Origin: a virus
Strand: one strand, 5' to 3'
Length of the DNA: 64,000 nt
Virus record (IMG/VR): IMGVR_UViG_3300024221_000006
Location: 1 to 64,000 of that record
Shown: one piece after another, positions 43,111 through 53,000 of the stretch
Numbering within the stretch: the first letter of the stretch is position 1
Layout of the letters: each line of letters starts with the position of its first letter
Notes under the pieces: model-generated
Databases searched by the model: none
What the model was told of the DNA's origin: nothing
What the model saw: the letters and a program-made list of their open reading frames with translations, nothing else
Position numbers and translations under genes: made by a program

Positions 43111-44189
43111 AAGTAATAAGCATCTAGTCGTGAATTACTAAAATACTTATCCATTGTGGATAAACATTTATTTTTTGTTTTCCAAGCAGCGATAACTAGA
43201 TCGTTTAGATCTTTAATCTTGCTAGGATATTTATCCATCTTTGATTCAGACATAAATTTGTCCCATGTAAATACTTCTTTACCTCTTTTTAATTTTTGCA
43301 TCATCTTTGATTTTCCTGCTTCGTCATTATCAAACATATATCGTATTGTTGGAATTTCATCTAACTCTTCGGTTGATCTGGTTACAGACGCCAATGCTAT
43401 AGAGTTAGGCATAAATAAGGCATCTAAAGGTCCTTCGAATACCGTACAGGGCATTTGGAAGTTTGCAGTCATGATACCAAACAAAGTTGATAACTTCTTA
43501 GAGGATATAAGCTGTTCATCCTGGAGAGGTATTTCTTTATTCATTTCCTGATATATCTTTTCTATATCGTATGTTAGATATCTTGTGTTTTTACTTTTCC
43601 TTAAAGATCTACTTTGAAATCCTATAACCTTACCTTCAGGTGCTAAGTTTAAAACTAAGATTCTTTTATCTCTGGGAGAATACAAGAAGTGATTAAGCTT
43701 CTTATGTAAAAACCTGTTCTTTAAATAGAAAAAAGCAGGATCTCCTGGTTCTATCTCTACTAGTTTAAAAACTTCTTTAAGTTCCTTTCTCGTAGGTGAT
43801 AAATCATATAAGGTTTTAAATACACCATGTTGTAGAGTGTCTACTTCATTAACAGATACTTTGTGTTCTTTAATGTATTCTATAATTGTAATAGAATCTT
43901 GAGTATCTTTGAATTTTAGGTGATGATCTTTTAAAAAACCATATAGATCTGAGTGTTGTCCACAATTAAAGCAGTGGAATTGTAACGTTGCCCAATATAG
44001 ATTACCTCTTTTCTTATGAGTTTCACCATGCGAGTCACCACAATAAGGGCATGCCAGGTTTAAACGACCTGGCATTTCCTTAATCATGTGTTTGTTAGGG
44101 TCAGTATGTTCTTTTACACAAACTTGTTTAACTAAACTTCTGACCTTCTGCTTTAAATCTTCTGTGATTTTTTTAGATTCCGATTTCAT
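43107..44189 (-). CDS. 61: DNA primase gp61
   Basis: 360 residues (T4 gp61 is 342). It makes the RNA primers for lagging-strand synthesis, bound to helicase gp41. An N-terminal zinc finger is visible: CPYC (about 49-52) and CFNC (about 75-78). The catalytic TOPRIM domain has TVFEGPLDALFMP and MFDNDEAGKSKM. It lies between gp32 and a small gene, overlapping gp32 by 17 bases. Confidence 0.9.
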   Translation of the reverse strand: MKSESKKITEDLKQKVRSLVKQVCVKEHTDPNKHMIKEMPGRLNLACPYCGDSHGETHKKRGNLYWATLQFHCFNCGQHSDLYGFLKDHHLKFKDTQDSITIIEYIKEHKVSVNEVDTLQHGVFKTLYDLSPTRKELKEVFKLVEIEPGDPAFFYLKNRFLHKKLNHFLYSPRDKRILVLNLAPEGKVIGFQSRSLRKSKNTRYLTYDIEKIYQEMNKEIPLQDEQLISSKKLSTLFGIMTANFQMPCTVFEGPLDALFMPNSIALASVTRSTEELDEIPTIRYMFDNDEAGKSKMMQKLKRGKEVFTWDKFMSESKMDKYPSKIKDLNDLVIAAWKTKNKCLSTMDKYFSNSRLDAYYL

Positions 44190-45129
44190 CTAAGAAAGAA
44201 TCTAGATCATCGCTATCTGCTGATGCAGTTGAAGATTTTGTTTCTGCTGCCGTTGGAGTCGCTGTCATTGTGTCAGGGAATTCAAAGTTAGCATCATTTC
44301 CTGTTACCGGAGCTGCTTCTTTTACTGCTGCTTTTTTAGCAGCTGGCTTCGGTGTAGAAATTACAGAATCCATTGAAGAACCAGGGTTAAGATATTGTCT
44401 TAAAATACCATTGACAAAGTCAAGAGTTTCAGCATCCCATTTCTTATATCCATAAGGATCTAAAGATGGCGCTGTATCTAATTCACCTTTAATAGATGTC
44501 ATAGCTTCTTGGTTTCTTTCAGCTGGTTTTCCATCAATTGCAATAGCTGATCTAGTTGCAGAGAATTTAGACTTATCATAGTTATTATATTCACCTTGGC
44601 GAGTAATAATAAGTTCAAAGTTCTTTCCTTCGAATAAATCATAAATCTGAGTTGGTTCACCAAATGCAGGTTTAGTTTCTTCTTCGATCTTCTCTTTAAT
44701 TTTGTAACCGAATTTAAATACTTTATAAGTACCTTCTAATTCAGGGTTCTGAGGATCTTTCACTACTTTGATAAGTGAGTAATACTGTTCTCTACGCTTA
44801 AGCTTGTCGCTCATCTTACGGTCTACTGCTGAATCACTCTTACGAAGTTTGAAGAATGCATCTGCAATTGGACACTTATCTCCTACCGTTGAAGGTGAAT
44901 CAATAAGTCTTCCATCGCCGTTAGCGTCAGTTAGCCAGTGTACATACTTTTTAACTAATGAATTTCTTGGGTTTGTTGGGTTTGGAACAAAACGAATAAG
45001 TGCTTTGTAAGTTCCGTCTTTACCATCATCTGCGGATGGTTTGTAGATCTCATTTGTAGAGCTTGAGCTCTTTGTTTCATGAGTTTCAACGTCTGATACG
45101 CTGAGGTTAAAAATGTCAAAATCTGCCAT
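44173..45129 (-). CDS. 32: Single-stranded DNA-binding protein gp32
   Basis: 318 residues (T4 gp32 is 301). The DNA-binding core has the family pattern KALIRFVPNPTNPRNSLVKKYVHWL (about 42-66) and YYSLIKVVKDPQNPELEGTYKVFKFGYKIKEKI (about 117-149). The acidic C-terminal tail ends DSDDLDSFLDEIGI, used in T4 to recruit other replication proteins. Only one Cys (Cys86, in KCPIAD) and His64 are kept of the T4 zinc ligands, so a zinc-binding subdomain is probably lost or remodelled. Upstream is a 134-base gap with promoter-like sequence. Confidence 0.9.
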   Translation of the reverse strand: MADFDIFNLSVSDVETHETKSSSSTNEIYKPSADDGKDGTYKALIRFVPNPTNPRNSLVKKYVHWLTDANGDGRLIDSPSTVGDKCPIADAFFKLRKSDSAVDRKMSDKLKRREQYYSLIKVVKDPQNPELEGTYKVFKFGYKIKEKIEEETKPAFGEPTQIYDLFEGKNFELIITRQGEYNNYDKSKFSATRSAIAIDGKPAERNQEAMTSIKGELDTAPSLDPYGYKKWDAETLDFVNGILRQYLNPGSSMDSVISTPKPAAKKAAVKEAAPVTGNDANFEFPDTMTATPTAAETKSSTASADSDDLDSFLDEIGI

Positions 45130-45229
45130 GTCTTTAATTGCTTTAATTTACGTTAATGTCTTTAATCTTTAAAAAACTTTCAATAGTTATACATGCAATT
45201 CCTAAAAGGTTTCACAATAATAACTATTC

Positions 45230-45237
45230 TATATATC
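45230..45237 (-). promoter_or_regulatory. GATATATA, possible promoter element upstream of gp32
   Basis: GATATATA preceded by CG rather than A, about 100 bases before the gp32 ATG and just after the small 45264 gene. The longer distance and imperfect match make it weaker than the other elements. A C-rich tract (CCCCCTG repeated twice) lies right upstream of it at 45246-45259. Confidence 0.25.
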
Positions 45238-45263
45238 CGTATTGCAGGGGGCAGGGGGAAGAA

Positions 45264-45455
45264 TTATAACTCTGAATAGGTTGATCCAGATTCGTCAATC
45301 CACTTTGAAGAAGAGTTTGGAAGACGAGCTAAACCAGCCTTTCTTAACATATCTATCATTTCATTTTCTGTTATTCTATGTTGAGTTACCATATCACTTA
45401 AAATCTCTTTAAGCTTTAATAGGTGTGCCGGTATTATTTCTCTATCTGTTTGCAT
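45264..45455 (-). CDS. Small hypothetical protein
   Basis: 63 residues. Helical N-terminus, not recognised (MQTDREIIPAHLLKLKEILS...). The AGATATATA-like element ends only 4 bases before its ATG (45460-45468), so the true start or the element's role is uncertain. It is the first gene upstream of gp32. Confidence 0.45.
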   Translation of the reverse strand: MQTDREIIPAHLLKLKEILSDMVTQHRITENEMIDMLRKAGLARLPNSSSKWIDESGSTYSEL

Positions 45456-45459
45456 ATTT

Positions 45460-45468
45460 TATATATCT
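45460..45468 (-). promoter_or_regulatory. AGATATATA element directly before a start codon
   Basis: Exact AGATATATA nonamer, but it ends 4 bases before the ATG at 45455. As a late promoter it would give a leaderless or internally started message. It may belong to a different start or be coincidental. Confidence 0.35.
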
Positions 45469-45535
45469 TTTTATTTTATGAAACTTTATGGGGAAAAGAC
45501 AGTATAACTTAAGACTTTAAGCCTCAGTGGTAAAT

Positions 45536-46231
45536 CTATTCCTCAGTGGCCGACATCTTTGCTCTAACGAAGTGAGTTAAAAAGTAAGCGTCAACTAAAT
45601 CGTCAAAGGGTTTTGGTATTTTTTTAGAAGGTCCAATTTCTTTCACACAAAAATCTAAAAGAGGATGTTCTGCTAAAATTTGATCTCCTAATACATTACT
45701 TAAAAAGGCATCCCATAATTGAGACTTATTCATGTTTCCTTTTCCAGCGTGTTTCTTAATTGTAGTGGGAGCAATGGTTTGAATATCTAAGATTTCAAGT
45801 TGACTTAGCATTCTTTCTTTAAGTATCGCAGCTCCTGCAGCCATATCTATAATATTATTAGTTCCCATTTTAGAACCGAAAGAAGTTCCTTCAAAAGAAA
45901 TAATATATTGCTTCTTTGTTTTTGTAATATCCGTTATTAAATTAATAATGTCATCTGCGGTTTTAGCGTATCTCTTTATCTTTGCTAATTCAACGCTTGA
46001 ATAATCTTCACCATGTTTTCCCCAGTCAGGTTGATTAATAAGAGTAACTCCCTTTAAATGAGATATGTCTTCTTGCCAAGCTCTTTCTTTCTTGGTTCCT
46101 TGACCTTCTTTAATATAAGATATGAAATGATATTCGTTAGTTTCTTCTTGGTATATAAAAATACCTGGAGAATTTAATGAAAAGTCTACTGATACGTAAT
46201 TCAAATTAGAATGATTTTCCGATAGCCGCAC
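45536..46231 (-). CDS. RuvC-like resolvase/RNase H-fold nuclease
   Basis: 231 residues. RNase H-like acidic residues are spaced as in RuvC: YVSVDFSLNSPG (Asp16), IISFEGTSFGSKMGTNNIIDMAAGAAILKE (Glu near 120, with the conserved Gly-rich helix) and KPFDDLVDAYFLTHF (Asp pair near 214-218). It would cut branched DNA, taking part in recombination-linked replication or packaging. The start overlaps the glycine-zipper gene by 26 bases. Two copies of CCACTGAGG lie at its 3' end and just beyond the stop codon. Confidence 0.6.
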   Translation of the reverse strand: MRLSENHSNLNYVSVDFSLNSPGIFIYQEETNEYHFISYIKEGQGTKKERAWQEDISHLKGVTLINQPDWGKHGEDYSSVELAKIKRYAKTADDIINLITDITKTKKQYIISFEGTSFGSKMGTNNIIDMAAGAAILKERMLSQLEILDIQTIAPTTIKKHAGKGNMNKSQLWDAFLSNVLGDQILAEHPLLDFCVKEIGPSKKIPKPFDDLVDAYFLTHFVRAKMSATEE

Positions 46232-46574
46232 CTAATCCAGCGCCAACTAATCTTGAGGTTAATAAATCGTAAAAAATACCTTTCTGAATTCCTAGAACTT
46301 TAGCAACTGTTTTACCAATTGTTTTACCTAGAGCAAATCCTGTAAGGCCACCAAATATAGAACCTAAGAAACCTTCATTTGTTAATTCCTCATTAAATCT
46401 TTCAAAATCAAACGTTCCATCTTCATTTGCATACTGTCTAGTAAATTCTTCTAAAGCAGCATCTACTTTTTGCTCTAATTCATCAGTCCATTCTGACTGC
46501 AGAGATTCTTCTAAAAGGGTAATTTCCTCTTTAGTTATATTCTCTTCGCTTAAGTATTCAAAAAATGTTTTCAT
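46206..46574 (-). CDS. Putative packaged glycine-zipper membrane protein with propeptide
   Basis: 122 residues. It begins MKTFFEYLSEEN, very close to the T4 internal-protein targeting peptide (MKTYQEFIAE). The first 67 residues are very acidic and end ELTNE-G (63-68), a processing-like site. What follows is hydrophobic and small-residue rich with a G-x-x-x-G zipper (GFLGSIFGGLTGFALG...GAGLGAAIGKSF), the pattern of membrane-inserting helices. My inference is a head protein whose acidic propeptide is removed, leaving a membrane-active peptide for DNA delivery. It is read from the AGATATATA element 26 bases upstream. Confidence 0.55.
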   Translation of the reverse strand: MKTFFEYLSEENITKEEITLLEESLQSEWTDELEQKVDAALEEFTRQYANEDGTFDFERFNEELTNEGFLGSIFGGLTGFALGKTIGKTVAKVLGIQKGIFYDLLTSRLVGAGLGAAIGKSF

Positions 46575-46599
46575 TATATTGGTCTATATTGTTATGGAT

Positions 46600-46608
46600 T
46601 ATATATCT
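46600..46608 (-). promoter_or_regulatory. Putative late promoter element AGATATATA
   Basis: AGATATATA (followed by ATCC), 26 bases before the ATG of the glycine-zipper protein gene, in the 37-base gap after the tube-like gene. Confidence 0.6.
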
Positions 46609-46611
46609 CGT

Positions 46612-47169
46612 TTATTTACCGTCTATCTCTGAGATAATATTAAACTTATTATAATAGAAGTTAAGTGTAAATGTAGAAAAATCAGCAACATTACTTGACA
46701 TGTTTAACTCTAATTCAGAAATAGAATTAAGAATAGGCTTTTCAAAAACTGCACTCATTAAATGTATACCTTCTGCATCCATTATTTGAAGTTTTAGATC
46801 GTTAATAAAAGGGTCTCTAACTTGTTTTGAATAATAATATAATAAAGTATCTTGCATTATCCAATAATTAATATACCCGTCTAATAGCTGTAACTCTATA
46901 GAGAATTGTCTTTCAACTGTATTTTGAATAGGAATAGACCCTCTATGGTATGTGATAGTTCCGTCGTTAGGCGATTGCTGTATTGGATCAAAATTAATTC
47001 CAGGTAAACTTAAACCCTGTATTGAATAATTGACAAAATCAATAGGTTCTTCTATTATGTTGCCTGGCATTTTACCCAAATAAGATCTATATTTGTCAGC
47101 TACTTCCTTCGGAATAAATGTCCTAGGAAATTTAAAGTTAAATAAGTTATTTCTACTATTTAATATCAT
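46612..47169 (-). CDS. Tail tube-like structural protein (gp19/gp54-like fold)
   Basis: 185 residues, beta-rich. A loop-helix-strand pattern is visible: VNYSIQGLSLPGINFDPIQQ (about 47-66), VERQFSIELQLLDGYINYWIMQ (about 85-106), INDLKLQIMDAEG and LELNMSSNVADFSTFTLNFYYNKF (about 154-177). This is the tail-tube fold of contractile tails. T4-like phages carry tube paralogues in the tube and baseplate, and which one this is cannot be told. It overlaps the following structural gene by one base. Confidence 0.45.
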   Translation of the reverse strand: MILNSRNNLFNFKFPRTFIPKEVADKYRSYLGKMPGNIIEEPIDFVNYSIQGLSLPGINFDPIQQSPNDGTITYHRGSIPIQNTVERQFSIELQLLDGYINYWIMQDTLLYYYSKQVRDPFINDLKLQIMDAEGIHLMSAVFEKPILNSISELELNMSSNVADFSTFTLNFYYNKFNIISEIDGK

Positions 47170-49226
47170 TATACTATTTCTACTTTTCCATGATACAATA
47201 AGGACTCTGTTTCTCCATTCTTTATATTAATATAGAATTTGTCTTCGAACTTATTTGCATCTGTTTTATCAAATCTTACAGCTGTGCCTTTAGGTATTTT
47301 AAAGAATACTTCTCCTAATCCTAAATCTATATTAGGAAATGAAGGATCATGTACTATTCTCTGTTCTATAGATCCGCTTTTAATAATTAAAATTATATTT
47401 TCAGCGCTTACTAATGAAACCGCTTTTTTATCGTCACCATCGGGCTGAGCAATATTAAATTTCACGAAGTTATCAGATACTTTAGATAATTTAATGCTAG
47501 CTTTACCTTCTTCAAAAAACTTAATGTTATCTAATTCTTCAGATTCTGTTAAATCTGTTGTAACGTTTGTAGCAGATGCTAATATACCATAAGTATCTAA
47601 CGCAACTGGAACATATTTAGTTTCTCCAACGCTCGGTCTAATTGAATTAACAAATTGATTTAATTCTCTATTTACTGTAGTGTTAGGTAGTTTATTATAG
47701 ATAATAGTAGGATCTACGTTTCTTAGATTAATCTTTTCCATACGAGTACCGTATTTCTTAGGATTATATGATGTCATAGTAGCAACCTTAATAATCTGTG
47801 TATTATCGGTTTCATTATACATTCTCATAGTATGTCTAATATAAAATGAACTTGCAATATCAGAATTAAATATGATAGGTCTAAATGGTATCGGAGCTTC
47901 ATAATTTGCGGTTTGAGTAAATGTCATAGAAGATGTGTCTAAGAAATCTAAACCTATTTGTTCACTAACTTCTATGTCATGGAATATTATGATATCATCA
48001 CTTGATGTTTGTATTCTTCCATTTATATAGTTTTCAAAACCTTGCCTAGATCCGTCCTTGGTCCCATATATTTGAAAATAATCCATATCTTCTACTTCCT
48101 CGACGTTTGCTGCAATATCTACATATTCGTCTTCCATTGCGACTGTAACATCAATAGTGTCTTCTACATTGATGTATTCTACATCTCCTTCTTCAGTTAA
48201 AGTGTTTATTAATTTTAAACTTATTTCATAGTTAGTAGAATCTAATATTGCATCTTCGTTTTCTCCAAAGAATGCATCGTGAAAATCTTTATTCTTAGTT
48301 GAAACATCAAAATAAATTAAAGAAGGTACTTTAATTTGTATGTATTTAGAATATGAAGTATCTCCTAATACAAATGAATTAGGATTACTAATTTCAAAAT
48401 TAGAATGATTTAAATACACAATAGATGTGAAATAATTATAGACTCCTGATTCTCTTTTTGCTTTTACCTGAAACATAAAACCTTCTTTACCTCTAGCTGC
48501 AAATGAAAATCCTGTCTTTAAGTGTAATCTTATAGTGTCATACCATACATCACTTACTATACTATCATCTACGTTTGCAAGAGAAGAGTCTGTTCCATTC
48601 CATGATGAACTATCTAAATATGCTAAATCATTTTTTAGTAAAGCCCATTTGCCATCATATTCTGAAGGAACTCCATAATATCTTCCAACTTCACCTGTTG
48701 CAGTTTTAATACTATTTCCAGTTTCTTGTTCTGGTTCTGCAAATAAAGGATTAGCTCTATTTCCTACGTTTATTTCTCCACCTCTAGCACTATCTCCAGC
48801 CATATTTTCATATGAATATTCAAATCTTCCATTAGTTCCTGGAGTATATATGTATGTGTTACCAATTAATTGGGTAGTTGAACCATCTATTGTGAATCCA
48901 GCTATATTGTCTATCGTAGAATCAGATAGGTTAAATTTATAAGTTTTGCCGTTTTTAAGAACTAATTGCCTAGACGCAAAATCATTAATAAAAACATAAC
49001 CATCTTGTATCTTTACACTGAAGTTAACAACATCTGCTCCTAATTCATGAATTAAGAATCTAGAGGCTGAATCGTTAGATGCCTCTGTGTTTAAAAATTT
49101 AAATTGACTTCCGTTGTCGTCGTTTTCTATCTTAGCATCATCTACATAATCAACATTTTGATCATGATACATGAACTCCATTAGAATGTCGTCATCTAGT
49201 CTTAAGAATTTGGATGATTGTGCCAT
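47169..49226 (-). CDS. Virion structural protein, probably baseplate or fibre
   Basis: 685 residues, beta-rich with many Tyr/Asn/Asp. Not recognised. The repeated strand-turn pattern (e.g. GKTYKFNLSDSTIDNIAGFTIDG, about 94-116) and position between the tube-like gene and the fibre genes suggest a baseplate or tail-fibre component. Its last 80 residues include FVKFNIAQPDGDDKKAVSLVSAENIILIIKSG, an IG-like strand pattern. Confidence 0.5.
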   Translation of the reverse strand: MAQSSKFLRLDDDILMEFMYHDQNVDYVDDAKIENDDNGSQFKFLNTEASNDSASRFLIHELGADVVNFSVKIQDGYVFINDFASRQLVLKNGKTYKFNLSDSTIDNIAGFTIDGSTTQLIGNTYIYTPGTNGRFEYSYENMAGDSARGGEINVGNRANPLFAEPEQETGNSIKTATGEVGRYYGVPSEYDGKWALLKNDLAYLDSSSWNGTDSSLANVDDSIVSDVWYDTIRLHLKTGFSFAARGKEGFMFQVKAKRESGVYNYFTSIVYLNHSNFEISNPNSFVLGDTSYSKYIQIKVPSLIYFDVSTKNKDFHDAFFGENEDAILDSTNYEISLKLINTLTEEGDVEYINVEDTIDVTVAMEDEYVDIAANVEEVEDMDYFQIYGTKDGSRQGFENYINGRIQTSSDDIIIFHDIEVSEQIGLDFLDTSSMTFTQTANYEAPIPFRPIIFNSDIASSFYIRHTMRMYNETDNTQIIKVATMTSYNPKKYGTRMEKINLRNVDPTIIYNKLPNTTVNRELNQFVNSIRPSVGETKYVPVALDTYGILASATNVTTDLTESEELDNIKFFEEGKASIKLSKVSDNFVKFNIAQPDGDDKKAVSLVSAENIILIIKSGSIEQRIVHDPSFPNIDLGLGEVFFKIPKGTAVRFDKTDANKFEDKFYINIKNGETESLLYHGKVEIV

Positions 49227-49241
49227 TGTTTATTTATTATT

Positions 49242-50063
49242 TTAAAATCTAAGAAATTTAGGGGACCAGTATACTCCTATACCAATTGATGGACCAGTAC
49301 TTATAACTTGATTGTTATTCAAGTTAAGTCCATATTGAAATCCAACACCAATAGACCACCCTGCTTTTTTCTCATATTTATTATTTAATCTATCGTTAAC
49401 TAAGTTTATATTTTCTATATTAGTGAACGTTACTCCTTTATATGGAGTTGTAATTTTAAGTCTGTCAAATCCTTCTTCATTAATGATGGCAGCACTTAAA
49501 CCTATTCCCTGTATAATATCAAATCTAGAAGAGAATAAATTATAATTAGTGCTATCCTTTAAAAGAGATATACTTCCTTGAAATCTTCTCCAGTTATATT
49601 TATCAAACTCCCACTTATCGTTTACGTCAACTGTTATCGTATCTATATTATTTATAGAATCCGTATCAACGGTTACAACTCCATTTGCGTTTATTATAGA
49701 ATCTTTTACGTTTAAAGTTGTTGAAAGTAAACTATTAACATTCTCTAATTCGTTATTAATATTTAATTGATTAGCATATTTAGAAACTAGTTTCTTATTA
49801 CTTTCAGTTAGGGTGTTTACATCATACTCAAAGGATCTTATACTAGAAACTAATTCTTTATTTTTATTCTTTTCAATTATAATAGTATCTTGCGTGGCTT
49901 TATAGTTATTAAGGTTTCTATCAGATACCTTCTGAACTTGTATAATTTCTCTTTTTAAGTTTTGGTTAGAGTTACATTGTTGTAAAAGACAAAACAACAA
50001 AATCGCAAGTCCTCCGAAAAGAATTACGTTTTTGTAAAGTTTATATGTGTTTATTATATTCAT
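49242..50063 (-). CDS. Membrane-anchored spanin-like protein with outer-membrane-like C-terminus
   Basis: 273 residues. One N-terminal transmembrane segment (NVILFGGLAILLFCLLQQC, residues 12-30), then a periplasmic coiled coil to about 120 (Glu/Asn/Lys-rich), a Thr/Asp-rich linker, and a C-terminal domain of beta hairpins ending IGIGVYWSPKFLRF. The terminal aromatic Phe and alternating strands look like an outer-membrane beta signal. A protein that spans both membranes could act as a unimolecular spanin in lysis. It is also reminiscent of Bacteroidetes phage proteins of unknown function; no holin or lysozyme is adjacent. Confidence 0.45.
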   Translation of the reverse strand: MNIINTYKLYKNVILFGGLAILLFCLLQQCNSNQNLKREIIQVQKVSDRNLNNYKATQDTIIIEKNKNKELVSSIRSFEYDVNTLTESNKKLVSKYANQLNINNELENVNSLLSTTLNVKDSIINANGVVTVDTDSINNIDTITVDVNDKWEFDKYNWRRFQGSISLLKDSTNYNLFSSRFDIIQGIGLSAAIINEEGFDRLKITTPYKGVTFTNIENINLVNDRLNNKYEKKAGWSIGVGFQYGLNLNNNQVISTGPSIGIGVYWSPKFLRF

Positions 50064-50072
50064 ATCTTTATT

Positions 50073-53000
50073 TTAATCACATCTCAGCATTCCTCCTAGG
50101 GAAACCGATGCACCGGAACTTGGAGTTGTTATTATTACACTACCGATCGCTGCACAGAATGTTTGTGAAGGTCCATTTACCAGGATCGTATCAAACTGTA
50201 TAACACCGTTACAATCTTCATAAGAGTAAAGTGATGAGGAATTAGTCCCGGCTGTCACCACATGTGACTCACATAGACTAGGGCATGTAGCTGTTGTTAA
50301 AGAACCAGTATACGTAATTTGCGTAGAATTACCCGCTGAATGCTGTATTACAAGATCGTTAGTGGTATATCCCATGCCTAATTGCGAACATGCTGTCACT
50401 GATTGGATATCAATTGTTCCTATTCCAGTATTAATGTTAGGTGGATTTACGGTTGCAGTATACCTAGTTCCATTTCCAGTGTTTTGGGAAGTACCTGAAA
50501 TTACAATAGGAGTTTGAGTAGCATCGTTTGTTATATACTGTACCTGGTCGCTACCGTTTCCCGCTCCAAAGGAATAATCATCCAAATTAAAGGTAGACCC
50601 TCCTTGTATTTGAAGTGCTGAAGTAGGTGGATTATAGTTCTGTACGCACACTGATGGATCGTATCCCATTCCAGCCGGCTGTCTATTCCATGCTGAAGAA
50701 CTGTAATCCGGACTTCCACCGCCATTATATATACCGTTGTCAGTGTCAGGATCTAAATAATCTTCGGTTCCATCTTGTATCTTATCACTCCACCATGCAG
50801 TTCTAAATTTAATAGTAGAACCAGGATTATTATCTAAATAAGAATATATGTCGTTTGAAACTGAAGGTGATACTAGGATTTTAAATTCAACCCTCTGATA
50901 TCTTCTAAATTCAGTATCATTCTGTCCAGTATACCAATAATCCCAATCTTCTCCAGATAATACACCTGTCCCTGGGTTTTCCCATCCTCCGCTATACATC
51001 TTTTCTATGGTACCACCGGGACCGCTTATTGTCGGACCAACTTGTGTACCTATTGTTGCAGCCGTATTCCAGTGATTAGTACCCTCTGTATAGTTATATG
51101 GCATTGAATATTGTGGAAAGTCAGTTGTCGGGTCTATTGTTAAACTATCATAGAGGTCTTCTATTATACCTTTGTTCCATCTTGTAATTATAGGAACTTG
51201 AACCATCGCAACAGTTTGACCTATATCATTATAAATGTCTAAAAAGACCTCTGCTGGCCATGTCCATCTTCCCTGTTGATCATATAATTCTCCGCTTGTT
51301 AATGCGTTTGCTGTGGTAGAATTAGCCTGCTCATAAAGTGAAGGCCATACGGGCTCAAATTGACCAGGGCTTCCCGATATTGGACGTACTATTGCGCCGT
51401 CTGATGTATTAGTAGCCCAATCGCCATATCCTCCTCTACCTCCTGTTAGTGTTAAACTAAATCTGTTGTTCGGCGGAGGAGCAGAATTAGAAGGACTGTT
51501 TGATTGATTCATAGGACTATAGTGCCAACTCTCTTCTTCAGGATCTTCTACTTTAGGCAATCTATAAAAATAACGAGGAGTACCATACCAGCTATTTCCT
51601 CCTTTTTCCCATGAGCTTCCAGTTGCAACTATATGTGCAGATGGATCTGTTATATTTAAAGCCACCGGATCTATTCCCATACTGGACTGTCCGGGAGAAA
51701 CTGTATAAAAGTTGTTTTGATAACTAAAAATCTGACCTTCGTAATATGAACTAGTTGAACTTGGATTAAATTCTCCTACGTAATTCCATGCAGATGTAGT
51801 AGATGTATTTCCATTCCATCTTTCTGACCAGTCAGTAAACCATGAATAAGATTCTGCTTCTCTTTCAGTATTGCAATTAGGTGGTGATTCTGGAGAAGGA
51901 TTTGATGACCATGAGGTATCTTTACCTCTAGCTGTTAATCTTAAGTCAAATATATTAACTTGGCCGTATTCGAGTTGAACATCTGACGTACTTCCTGCTG
52001 ACCATGTTCCTGTTGTAGTATTTTTAATTTCTCTACCTGCTGATTGAAGTGGCTGTCCAACGATAATCGAATTACCTTGATATCCATTAGCATCTACTAA
52101 ATTTATTTCTCTCCATCTATCTGCTCCTGCTTCATCTGGTGAATTAGGAAATACTGCATCGTTATATGTTGTGCTATTGTTATCTAATAATTTAGAATAC
52201 ATGGCAGGGAATGTAAGAGGAGCAGGGCCTGTAACATTATAATATAAATCAGATGCTCCTAAATATATTAATTGAGGAGTTTTAACAACCGCATACTCAG
52301 TTGTTGCATAATTAGAATTAGTTGAAGTCTCACTTACCCATGCCTCTGTAGAATCAACAGTTATATCATATTCAATTGAATTCGCGTCTTGAGAGAAAGT
52401 AAATAGACCTCCTCCTATAAAATTAGGTCTTGATGCACCACTTAGTGATGTTATTTGGCCTACGTTTGTTGTAAAATTAAATGAAAAGGAATTTAAATTA
52501 GGAACAGTGTAGTTTATATTACTATTTTTCCAAGTTTGACCATTACATAAATACCATCCCTCATATTGCGTACCTGCAACTCCTCTTCCAACTACAATAT
52601 CTATCGTACTTGGATCACTATTTAAATTTATTGTTTGATTCTGTGTAAAGTTACTAACATCAATATATGTGTCATAATGAAAAGATATTATTGTTCCTAT
52701 GGGAACACTTGCACCTATTTCAGATGCTTCCTTAAAACCTATCGTTCCAGTATTGTCTAATGCCACCGCAATCTTATCTACATCTGGGTTAGTGTTAGTT
52801 GTTCCACCTACGTAAGAGTTATTAATTTTAAAAATACTACCTGTAAATATTGCATCGTTAGTAGAAAGAAATGATCCTGTAAATTTTACACCGTTAATAG
52901 CGTCCATTGACATCATCTCATTATCATTGACATCGTTGATTATGTACGTATCTGCATTCCATCTATATTCTCCTGCCGCTACACTAGATGCAAATTTAAA

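Noticed and set aside
45537-45572. Repeat of CCACTGAGG at the end of the RuvC-like gene
   Set aside because: Only two 9-base copies 20 bases apart; too short to call an attachment site or element.
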